From Bacillota bacterium (GTDB lineage: Bacteria; Bacillota; Dethiobacteria; DTU022; UBA8154): a DNA stretch of 40,895 nt. This document shows positions 24,526-32,600 of the stretch, piece after piece (the first letter of the stretch is position 1; each line of letters opens with the position of its first letter). A program made the position numbers and the translations under genes. The notes below the pieces were generated by a model. It was not told the origin of the DNA and did not search any database. It worked only from the letters and a program-made list of their open reading frames with translations. The stretch spans positions 1 to 40,895 of the forward strand of contig DUQX01000103.1 of NCBI GenBank assembly GCA_012837615.1. The letters run 5' to 3'.

Positions 24526-24592
24526 AACAACCCTTGAGCGGTTGTTGTAAATTATTTTGCATACTAAGCAAAATACCCTGATGATCTCAGGG
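24526..24592 (+). ncRNA. Three tandem hairpins, possible structured RNA
   Basis: Three perfect stem-loops follow one another: AACAACC/GGTTGTT (24526-24546, loop 7), ATTTTGC/GCAAAAT (24554-24574, loop 7) and CCCTGA/TCAGGG (24576-24592, loop 5). They end 13 bases before the left REP motif at 24606. No known riboswitch class was recognised. This may be the 5' end of a small RNA or the leftover flank of a REP-associated transposon. Confidence 0.35.
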
Positions 24593-24605
24593 AGGTGAAA
24601 AGAGA

Positions 24606-24904
24606 GGGTCAGGCTTGCATTATTGCATTATTTTATTGTAACTGCACAGAACAAACACAAAAAGTACATAGGGAACGGCAGGTGTCAGGTGTGCAAAAGT
24701 CACAGTACCTGTCACTCTGAACGTAGTGAAGAGTCAGGATCCTTCGCTCCTCTCAGGACAAGGATCCTTCGCTAACGCTCAGGATGACAATCTGACAACC
24801 TGCAATCTAGCGCATAGCTGAGCAGTTACATTTCATTAAAGCTTGGTACTGTTGGTATTGTTGGTGTGGTTAGGTTAGATGTGCAATAATGCAAGCCCGA
24901 CCCC
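24606..24904. repeat. Inverted pair of REP-like motifs enclosing a MITE
   Basis: A 22-bp motif, GGGTCAGGCTTGC followed by ATTATTGCA (24606-24627), is repeated in inverted orientation at 24882-24903 with one mismatch. Such head-to-head GTCAGGCTTGC motifs resemble the REP or terminal sequences handled by Y1 tyrosine (IS200/REP-associated) transposases. The interior is almost entirely the MITE copy 4, so the original distance between the arms was about 60 bases. No transposase gene is present. Confidence 0.65.
24638..24830. mobile_element. MITE-like repeat, copy 4 (nested)
   Basis: Left end TGTAACTGCACAG and right end CTGAGCAGTTACA; the interior matches copy 1 nearly throughout (AGGGAACGGCAGGTGTCAGG, GTCACTCTGAACGTAGTGAA, GGATCCTTCGCT, CAGGATGACAA) and has a short internal duplication of the GGATCCTTCGCT module. 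It lies within the REP-like inverted pair. Non-coding. Confidence 0.75.
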
Positions 24905-25026
24905 ACGCATTAGCAAAGGAGGTGGGAATAGAAAAAAATGCTTTAATTCGCTCCTAACCGTTAATAAACAAAAGAAGGCAGTTTTTTTGTTTTTCTAAAC
25001 CAACGCAAAGGGGGAAACTTGTTATC

Positions 25027-25629
25027 ATGAAAAAAACGAAAAAATTTTTGATCATCACTTTAATCCTCATTCTTACCTTGTTTATTTTCGGCTGTGCCCA
25101 GTCCGAAGTGAACAATGGAGAAAATGGAGAGGTTAATGCAGAAAATGAACAAAACGGAACAGGTAAAGCCGCAGAGGAACCCTCTGCTGAAGGAGAAGAA
25201 GGCAACAATGAAGGCGCGGAAAGCATTTCGGCAGAGATCGGGGAGTGGAGCATTACGATCGAGGTAATGGGAGAAGAAACACTGGAATTCTCCAATTTTG
25301 ACGCCGAAGAACTTGGTCCAAAAGAGATAGCGGCAACAGTGAAAGATAAAGAAGATATCGGTGAAGAACAGATCTGGACAGGAATTTTATTGGAAGATCT
25401 TTTAGAATTTGCCGGCGTAGATAATTTTTCCGTTATTTCCGTAATTTCTGCGGATGGGTCTACGCGTGAGTTTGACCCGGCAAGAATTAGCGAAGGCGCT
25501 ACAGGAATTGGCTGGATGGTAAACGGCGAGCCGTTGGATGCAGAGAGCGGCCCGGTACAGTTTATCGCCGATCAAAGAGGGCCGAAATGGTGGGTTAAGC
25601 AGGTGACAAAAATCGAGATCATTAAATAA
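25027..25629 (+). CDS. Lipoprotein with oxidoreductase molybdopterin-binding-like (SUOX fold) domain
   Basis: A 200-residue exported lipoprotein: MKKTKK, a hydrophobic segment, and C23 in FIFGC. A low-complexity Glu/Asn/Gly linker runs to about residue 70. The remaining 130 residues look like the small sulfite-oxidase-type molybdopterin-binding domain, with IWTGILLEDLLEFAGVD, SADGSTREF and the C-terminal GPKWWVKQVTKIEIIK, but no clear cofactor cysteine, so it is more likely a binding or scaffold domain than an enzyme. GGGGGAAAC precedes the ATG. It heads the FecCD-type operon, so it may help to capture or present the transported ligand. Confidence 0.75.
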   Translation: MKKTKKFLIITLILILTLFIFGCAQSEVNNGENGEVNAENEQNGTGKAAEEPSAEGEEGNNEGAESISAEIGEWSITIEVMGEETLEFSNFDAEELGPKEIAATVKDKEDIGEEQIWTGILLEDLLEFAGVDNFSVISVISADGSTREFDPARISEGATGIGWMVNGEPLDAESGPVQFIADQRGPKWWVKQVTKIEIIK

Positions 25630-25644
25630 CTATTGCTAACAACG

Positions 25645-26652
25645 ATGAAAAAAAAGATATTTTTAGCAATTCTTATCCTCACACCGCTTTTAACAATCTT
25701 TATATCGCTTTTCATCGGTAGGTACCCGCTGACTGTCGGGGAGGTGCTCACTGTTCTCGGCTACAAGTTTGGCTTTGTGGAAGCGGATCTTCCCTTAAAT
25801 AATATTAATGTAGTCTGGAACATTCGCCTACCCAGGGCTATTTTAGGAGCAATCGTTGGGGGCAGCCTGGCAGTCAGCGGAGCATCTTATCAGGGTTTAT
25901 TTAGAAACCCCCTCGTCAGTTCCGATATCCTGGGAGTATGTGCTGGAGCAGGCTTCGGCGCCTCCCTGGCAATTATTTTATTCCAGAGCCAACCGTTTTT
26001 TGTTTACCTGTTTGCCTTTGGCTTCGGCATCGGCGCGGTTGTCTTAAGTTACCTAATCGGTTTTCACTATCATACAACGCCAACGATCATGCTCGTTTTA
26101 GGAGGCGTCATCGTTAAAGCTATTTTTTCTTCTCTTATCTCCCTGTTAAAGTACATAGCTGATCCGTATGAGCATCTACCGAGTATTGTTTTTTGGCTAA
26201 TGGGCAGCCTGGCCACCGCCAGGTACGAAGATCTGTTACTTGCTGCCCTGCCGATGACAATAGGTATGATCGGCCTGATAGCAATGCGCTGGCGCTTAAA
26301 CATCCTCTCCATGGGAGATAAAGAGGCACAGGCTTTGGGGATAAATATTTTTTTTACAAAAAGCCTGGCAATCTTCTTTGCAACCCTATCTACTGCCGCG
26401 GCTGTCTGTGTAAGCGGGGTAATCGGGTGGGTAGGCCTTGTTATACCCCATATCGGCAGGATGCTCGTCGGTAATAACAATATAGTATTAATCCCGGTGA
26501 GCATTTCAATCGGAGCATCGTACCTGGTTCTTGTTGATAATCTAGCCAGAACGCTTACAGGCTCAGAAATCCCGCTGGGAATTCTGACATCTTTAATCGG
26601 GGCACCTTTCTTTATCTATCTGCTAAAGAAAACAAAAGGGAGAGGCTGGTAG
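25645..26652 (+). CDS. FecCD-family ABC transporter permease (second system)
   Basis: Membrane subunit of an importer for a metal-chelate, corrinoid or oxyanion (some FecCD-like permeases, such as MolB, take up molybdate). Signature stretches RLPRAILGAIVGGSLAVSGA, YQGLFRNPLVSSDILGVCAG, GVIGWVGLVIPHIGR and IPLGILTSLIGAPFFIYLLK are present, with about ten membrane segments, 335 residues. The ATG at 25645 is chosen over a TTG at 25633; neither has a good RBS, so it is probably translated by coupling to the lipoprotein gene that ends 15 bases upstream. Confidence 0.92.
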   Translation: MKKKIFLAILILTPLLTIFISLFIGRYPLTVGEVLTVLGYKFGFVEADLPLNNINVVWNIRLPRAILGAIVGGSLAVSGASYQGLFRNPLVSSDILGVCAGAGFGASLAIILFQSQPFFVYLFAFGFGIGAVVLSYLIGFHYHTTPTIMLVLGGVIVKAIFSSLISLLKYIADPYEHLPSIVFWLMGSLATARYEDLLLAALPMTIGMIGLIAMRWRLNILSMGDKEAQALGINIFFTKSLAIFFATLSTAAAVCVSGVIGWVGLVIPHIGRMLVGNNNIVLIPVSISIGASYLVLVDNLARTLTGSEIPLGILTSLIGAPFFIYLLKKTKGRGW

Positions 26653-26656
26653 TTTC

Positions 26657-27454
26657 TTGATCGAAATTCAAAACGCTTCTTTTGCCTATGGAAAAGAACA
26701 AGTGTTTAATAATATTAATTTGGAAATAAAAAAGGGAGAAATATTTTGCCTTTTTGGGCCCAACGGCTGCGGTAAATCAACTTTGATTCAGTGCATGCTG
26801 GGGATTTTAAAATTAACCAAAGGCATGATAATGCTAGAAGGAAAAAATGTTGCTCAACTGCGCCCCTTTGAAATCGCCAGAAAGCTGTCTTATATTCCCC
26901 AGTCGCACGAAAAGCCCTTCCCCTTTAAAGTTATGGATATCGTCTTAATGGGCAGGGCTTCCTATACAGGAATTTTTTCGCTCCCCGATGCCGAGGACGA
27001 GGCAATAGCTTTGGATGCTTTGGAACAGGTGGGGATGCACAGGTTTAAGGATAAGCCTTATACCCAGCTTAGCGGCGGGGAAACGCAGTTGGTCCTGGTT
27101 GCCAGGGCACTGGCACAAAAGACGCCTGTTCTGGTGATGGATGAACCCACGTCTCACCTCGATTTTCGTAACGAGCTGCGCTTTTTAGAAACAGTTGCCC
27201 AGCTGGTTAAAACTGCCGGGTTGACGGTGGTAATGGCAACCCATTTTCCCAACCACGCCTTTTACTTTGAGAATAACCAGGTCAGAACAAAAATCGCGCT
27301 GATGAATAATAAAAAAATTGTTGCCCAAGGATTTCCTCGAGAAGTGCTCACCGAGATACATATGTCCAATACGTTTAACATAACGAGCAAAGTGGTCTCT
27401 TATCAATGGGAAAAAGGGCATTTGAGATATATAGTGCCCCTAAAGACATATTAG
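26657..27454 (+). CDS. FecE-type ABC transporter ATPase (second system)
   Basis: A 265-residue ATPase with Walker A GPNGCGKS (34-41), signature LSGGE (138-142), Walker B VLVMDEP (158-164) and D-loop SHLD. Start codon is TTG at 26657, 4 bases after the permease stop, with AGAGG upstream; no other start fits the family N-terminus IEIQNASFAYG. Unlike the ATPase at 787-2088 it has no extra C-terminal domain. Confidence 0.93.
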   Translation: MIEIQNASFAYGKEQVFNNINLEIKKGEIFCLFGPNGCGKSTLIQCMLGILKLTKGMIMLEGKNVAQLRPFEIARKLSYIPQSHEKPFPFKVMDIVLMGRASYTGIFSLPDAEDEAIALDALEQVGMHRFKDKPYTQLSGGETQLVLVARALAQKTPVLVMDEPTSHLDFRNELRFLETVAQLVKTAGLTVVMATHFPNHAFYFENNQVRTKIALMNNKKIVAQGFPREVLTEIHMSNTFNITSKVVSYQWEKGHLRYIVPLKTY

Positions 27455-27485
27455 CTTAGCCTTACATTTTGGGGGAGGGAATCGA

Positions 27486-28592
27486 GTGTATAAGAAAAAG
27501 ATTATTGCCTTTTTAGCCATTTTACTTGTTTTTTTAATTTTAGGTTGCGGCCTGGCAGGTTGCAGTTCAGGTTGTACAGATCAAACGCCTTCTGCTTCGC
27601 TGGAAACAGAGCAGGCTATGATTACTGTTGTAGATAGTTTCGGGCGGAAAGTATCCGTTCCCAAAGAAGTAACCCGGATCGCGGCCCTCTATTCTTTTGC
27701 CGGTTATACGGTGAGCCTGCTGGGGCGGGGAAGCGACTTAATTGCTGTCCCTGGCGGTCTGCAGCGGGATCTGCTGCTAATGGAAATATTCCCGGAAATA
27801 GCCGATGCTGCCGTCCCCAGGGTTTCCGGAAAAATCAATATTGAAGAGTTGATGAGAGTAAGCCCCGATCTCGTTATTATCAGGGGGGATACGGCTGCCG
27901 ATAAAAAGGAGCTGGAAAAACTTGGTAATAGCGGGATTCCTTATATAATTGTCGAATACTCGACTATTGAAGAACAGCAGGAAGCGGTTTCGATCATTGG
28001 CAAGGCGATCGGCAGAACAGCAGAAGCTGAAAAATATAACGCGTATTACAACAAAATTCTACAGATGGTCGATGAAGCTGTCTCCGCGATCCCGCCGGAG
28101 GAAAGAACCAGGGTCTATCATTCTGAAAACCAGCCTACCAGAACGATTCATAGGGACTCTATTGCAGCGGATTGGTCCAAGGCGGCAGGGATAATCAACG
28201 TCTCAATCAATGCGGAGTTAGAACTTATTGGCAACGATTACTACTGCAGCCTGGAACAGGTTCTGATGTGGGATCCGGAGGTGATTATCGCCAATGAAAA
28301 TTCGGCGCTCGCTTATATCAAAGGTAATCCCCAGTGGTCGGGGATAAAAGCGGTACAAAACAACAGGGTTTACCAGCTTCCTTTGGGGATTTCACGCTGG
28401 GGGCATCCCGGTTCTGTGGAAATTCCCCTGGCTGTATTATGGACAGCAAAGACGGTTTATCCGGAAATACTGACCACTGTAAATATGGCAGAAGAAGTTG
28501 ATAATTTTTACCGCACTTTCTTCAATTTCGAGCTCAGCGATGAGCAAATTGAAAAGATATTAAAGGGGGAAGGTTTACGTGAACCAAAATAA
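27486..28592 (+). CDS. Periplasmic-binding lipoprotein of the FecCD-type transporter
   Basis: Substrate-capture protein of the cluster B (helical-backbone) type, 368 residues, anchored as lipoprotein through C26 in LAGC. The fold markers are VTRIAALYSFAGYTVSLLG, NIEELMRVSPDLVIIRGD, YCSLEQVLMWDPEVIIANENSA and the C-terminal W-rich stretch SRWGHPGSVEIPLAVLWTAKTVYPE. The GTG start at 27486 has GGGGGAGGG upstream. The ligand is not predictable from sequence alone; iron or other metal chelates, corrinoids and molybdate or tungstate are all known for such systems. Confidence 0.92.
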   Translation: MYKKKIIAFLAILLVFLILGCGLAGCSSGCTDQTPSASLETEQAMITVVDSFGRKVSVPKEVTRIAALYSFAGYTVSLLGRGSDLIAVPGGLQRDLLLMEIFPEIADAAVPRVSGKINIEELMRVSPDLVIIRGDTAADKKELEKLGNSGIPYIIVEYSTIEEQQEAVSIIGKAIGRTAEAEKYNAYYNKILQMVDEAVSAIPPEERTRVYHSENQPTRTIHRDSIAADWSKAAGIINVSINAELELIGNDYYCSLEQVLMWDPEVIIANENSALAYIKGNPQWSGIKAVQNNRVYQLPLGISRWGHPGSVEIPLAVLWTAKTVYPEILTTVNMAEEVDNFYRTFFNFELSDEQIEKILKGEGLREPK

Positions 28593-28606
28593 AGGAGGCT
28601 TCCCGT

Positions 28607-29359
28607 GTGAAGGTATTAATCTGCATAGATGATACGGATAATAAACAAAGTAGAGGAACAGGCGATCTGGCGCTCAAGTTTGCTACAGCAATTATAGAAA
28701 ATCGTTGGGGGACAACAACACCAATAACCAGGCATCAGCTTTTTGTACACGAGGATATCCCCTATACTTCGCATAACTCAGCCATGTGTTTCTCTGCTGA
28801 AATATTTCCGGGTTGTTTAAAATGGGTAATTGCTTTTGGCCAACAATTTTTAGAAAACGAATCTGCCGAGGGTTCTGACCCCGGCCTTTGTGTCGTTTCG
28901 CTCGACGAACTCAAATTCCCCGAAGAGCTAGTCCGATTTGGCCAAAAGGCAAAAACATCCGTATTAACAAAGAATAACGCGTATATAACTGCATCCAAAC
29001 TGGGAGTTCATCTTTCCGAGCACGGAGGGACAGGTGACGGCATAATAGGTGCTCTCGCTGGTGCCGGGCTTCGCCTAAGCGGCAATGACGGGCGGTTAAA
29101 GGGAAAGTACTACCTCGACAGCGACAACGGGATTATCAAAGTGAAAGAAATCTGTGCCCAATCGAATATTGACGAGGTCTGGACGGAGAACGGTGAAAAG
29201 CTTGATGAAAATGAAAGTGTGATGCTCGGTGAAAAAGTTAAGAGCGTCCTCCTGGCAGGAAAAATTGTTTTGCCGGTAGAGCCTTTGAGCAATCCTGAAA
29301 ATAAACAAGGAAAAGCAAAGTGGATTACTCTGTCCAGAGACAAAATCAGAAAATATTAA
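28607..29359 (+). CDS. TiaS-like protein (tRNA-Ile2 agmatinylcytidine synthetase-related)
   Basis: A 250-residue protein beginning MKVLICIDDTDNKQSRGTGD, which contains the IDDTD motif (7-12) that marks the archaeal TiaS kinase-like domain, and the second conserved block EHGGTGDGIIGALAGAGLRL (139-158). It is much shorter than archaeal TiaS (about 420 residues) and lacks the C-terminal OB-fold and zinc ribbon, so tRNA modification is unlikely. Bacteria normally use TilS for that job. Its GTG start lies 15 bases after the binding-protein stop, with GGAGG, so it belongs to the uptake operon. It may be an ATP-using enzyme acting on the imported ligand; this is inference. Confidence 0.7.
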   Translation: MKVLICIDDTDNKQSRGTGDLALKFATAIIENRWGTTTPITRHQLFVHEDIPYTSHNSAMCFSAEIFPGCLKWVIAFGQQFLENESAEGSDPGLCVVSLDELKFPEELVRFGQKAKTSVLTKNNAYITASKLGVHLSEHGGTGDGIIGALAGAGLRLSGNDGRLKGKYYLDSDNGIIKVKEICAQSNIDEVWTENGEKLDENESVMLGEKVKSVLLAGKIVLPVEPLSNPENKQGKAKWITLSRDKIRKY

Positions 29360-29426
29360 GAGATGCAATAAACTTGGGACAAGGTATAGGCGATATGATA
29401 TAAGAACAAACATCTATAGGACAGGG

Positions 29427-29466
29427 AAGGAGCAGGAAAACCGCTCACGCGGCTTTCCTGCTCCTT
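29427..29466 (+). terminator. Strong hairpin ending the uptake operon
   Basis: A stem of about 17 bp (AAGGAGCAGGAAAACCGC 29427-29444 with its complement 29449-29466, one mismatch) closes the tetraloop TCAC, followed by CGTTATAT. It lies about 70 bases after the TiaS-like gene and can also stop transcripts from the opposite direction. Confidence 0.75.
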
Positions 29467-29610
29467 CGTTATATCGCATGTAAGCACGTGCCTGCGCACA
29501 TGCCCTAGTAAGTTCTACTTCTACGCTCACCTGCGTGGTTAGTTTGACTAATACTATACTAAACATATATATATATTTACATTTACGCGGCAACTCGAAA
29601 AGCGAATGGC

Positions 29611-32600
29611 TCAAGCCTGACCTTTTCGTTTGTTCTGGCTCCGCTGTTTGGCCTGGAAGACCAGGCTTTCAATAAATTCTTCGCGGTTGGTATTGTCTTT
29701 GCCGTCATAGTAGATGGAGATCATCGGCAGGTTTAAATCCCTGCGCATCGCTCCCATCTGTGCCTCCACTACGGAACCGGGCATGCAGGTAAACGGTGCA
29801 ACAAAAATAGCCCCGGATACCCCGTTATGCCCGGCGAGGGCGCAGGCCCTGCCGATAGTCATCGGAGGTTCCCCCCCGTAATGCTTGGAGACATATTTTT
29901 GGGCATGGTTCCTGATTTCCTCCGGTGAAGGTTCTTCCAGACCGCCCAGATATTCACCGACTATCGATTCCAGCCGTTTCTCATCCCTGAGAGCCAGCCG
30001 GTTTACAAAACTATAACCGGTCTTCATGAGGAAATTAATGAGGCTTTTCTTCGTCTTGAAGGCTGCACAGGCCTCCTGGTAATTAATAAACACAGTATAG
30101 GTAAAAAGCTCCGAAGCCGGCGCCAGCGAAACTTCACCGCCCTCGCGCTCAATTTTCCTGATAATTTCCCGGTTGCACCGATCGTCCAAGCGGACATAAA
30201 ACTCCCCATTAACAATAATCAGGGGCCTTTTCCCACCAGAACGGGGCACTTGGGAAAACTCATCCACCGCCTCGCGCAGCAGTTCTTCCAGGGGGCGTAA
30301 GTGCTTTGCGCTCAACAAATGTGTAATGTTAACCCGCAAGCCCTCCAGTATCCGGCAGAGCTTCCTGGAATACTTTTCAAAGAGAGCATCGCTGGTTCCT
30401 TCCTCCAGCTCGTACGGCCTGGTGGCATGCAGTATTTTGTAAAGCGCATCCATGGCTACCATTCCATCGTAAACCCCCAGGATAAAACCTAGGCCAAATC
30501 TCTTAATTGCATCCTCTGCTCTAACAGAACAGATCCTGCTTTCACCAAAACCCGCCCTGTTAATGAGCAGGGATTGAGTAGGAGCGTAAAGACCGTAGCG
30601 GCAGGGGCCGCAGGCCCATCCCTGGAAAAACACCGTTTTATCCAGGTCGATGTTCTTCCCGTTAGAAAAAAGGTAATCCAAAAAATCCTGAACGTTCTGT
30701 ATCAGGGGAAGACACTCGTCCCCGTTTACAAACCGCCGCGCTAAAACCAGATCCTTATCTTTACTGCGGGGCAAGAGCTCTGCATCCACACCATAATTCT
30801 TAAACATGGCCTCAAAAACCCTGGCGTGATGAGTGGGTTCAGGAATAAGGATCTTTTCCCAATCCCGATCGGAAACCTTTTGTGTACGGGCGGAGTAAAA
30901 AAGAGACTTAACTGGTTCCTTTTGTGAACGGCAGGTATTTTTAAAAGCCTCCAGCCTGGTAATCATACCTGCTGGTGCAGTATGTTCATCCAGCGTTAAT
31001 CTCAGGTAACCGGTGAGGTTTCCCAAGTAATGGCGAAGCATGGCATTGGGACCGCATTTGAATGGATCCTGAAGAACTAAATGCAGAAGGGGAAGCCCTG
31101 TTTTTTCCGTCCTTTCGTTTAAGAAATTAACAAAGAAAACTGTGGATAGCATCTTCTGCAGCTGAATAGGATAAATATTATCGATGTGTGTAAGCAGTTC
31201 GGCAAGATACTTGTCGAACTCAATCCTTTCACTATCCAGCGCAGGATCTTTTATTTTACCCTCATACCAACCCCGCAGATATTCAAGGATAAACTCCTGA
31301 GGGACAGCCAGCAAGCCCCTCTGCAGGGCATAGTGCAGTGATCCCTTGGAAACAAAATCATCGTAAATGGTATAAGACCTGCCCAGGAAAATAGCCGTTA
31401 CCAGGCCTTTACTACCCTTTATCCTTTCCATAACCCGCCGGCTTTCCTCTAACATGGAGAGCTGATACAACTCCTGCGCCCGGTATCCAGAATCAAGAGC
31501 ATTTTCAAAGTCTTTCGGGCGGTACTTTTCCCCCATAATTTTTCTGGCAACCGGTTCCAGCTGGGATTTAATCATCTGCCTTCCTTCACGATAATTTAAC
31601 TGGGCATAGAGTATTTTCTCGTTATCTACCTGCAACGAATTGGCAACAGTCCCCCTTACGGTCTGTATAAGAGGGCAGGAAAAGGCGCGGGGCCAGTTTT
31701 CTGCCCAGGGAAGAGGCTCCATTGTCACAACCTCGGGGACAAAAATATAATCCAGCTCCATTTCGGTGAGCTCCTGATAATGCCCGATCAATACCTCCAT
31801 CGGATAACATATCTCGGTTTCAAGCTTTCTTTTCCCTTTTTCCAAGGTGTCTTCTGAGGTTAAGGAGGAGAGAACAACGCAAGCTCCCAGTTCCTTGAAG
31901 AAAGCGGCCCAGAAAGGATAAAGGTCAAAAAACAGCCCGCTGCGGGCAATGCCCACCCGGGGCCCCCCTTCTTTCAAAGGCTCACCGGCAGACTGATAAA
32001 AAATATCATTTCTGAGGGCAACATAATCCGGCAAATCATTTTCCTTTGATTTTTTCTCCAACCCTGAGTAACGGCCGCAGCGGTCGCCATAAATAAAGCT
32101 ACTGCCATCCAAAAATTTGATTACATCCAGTGTGCAGTTGTGTTCAAATTCGCATACCGCTTTACATTTGCGTTTTTCAACCGTGAAAGTATTTAATTTT
32201 TGCAGGCTGCGGAATGAGTACTGCGCCTCCTGCCCCGACTCATGGAACATCTTAGCTATCAGGGCGCTTCCCAGCGCGCCGGTAAGCTCCGGATAAGGAG
32301 GAACGGTTATGTCGCTGTCGCATTCGGCCGCAAATGCACTGGCCAGGGCATGGTTCTTCGCCGTTGCTCCGGTAAAAATAATTTTCCCCTCGAGGGGCCT
32401 ATTTTCCGCTGTTTTATTGATATAATTGCGAGCCGAGGAATAAGCCAGACTGGCCAACTGGGATGAAAGGGGCAGCCCGCGGGAAGCCGCGGTAGCAAGG
32501 CTGGTCTGGGAAAGGAGCGTACAGGTATCACCAAGATCTATGGCATACTCCGCTTCAAAAGACCTCCTGGAAAACTCTTCTTTAATTTTCACTCCTAGAA

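Noticed and set aside
29560-29580. AT dinucleotide repeat as a possible origin or regulatory site
   Set aside because: Short TA-repeat only; no DnaA boxes or other context.
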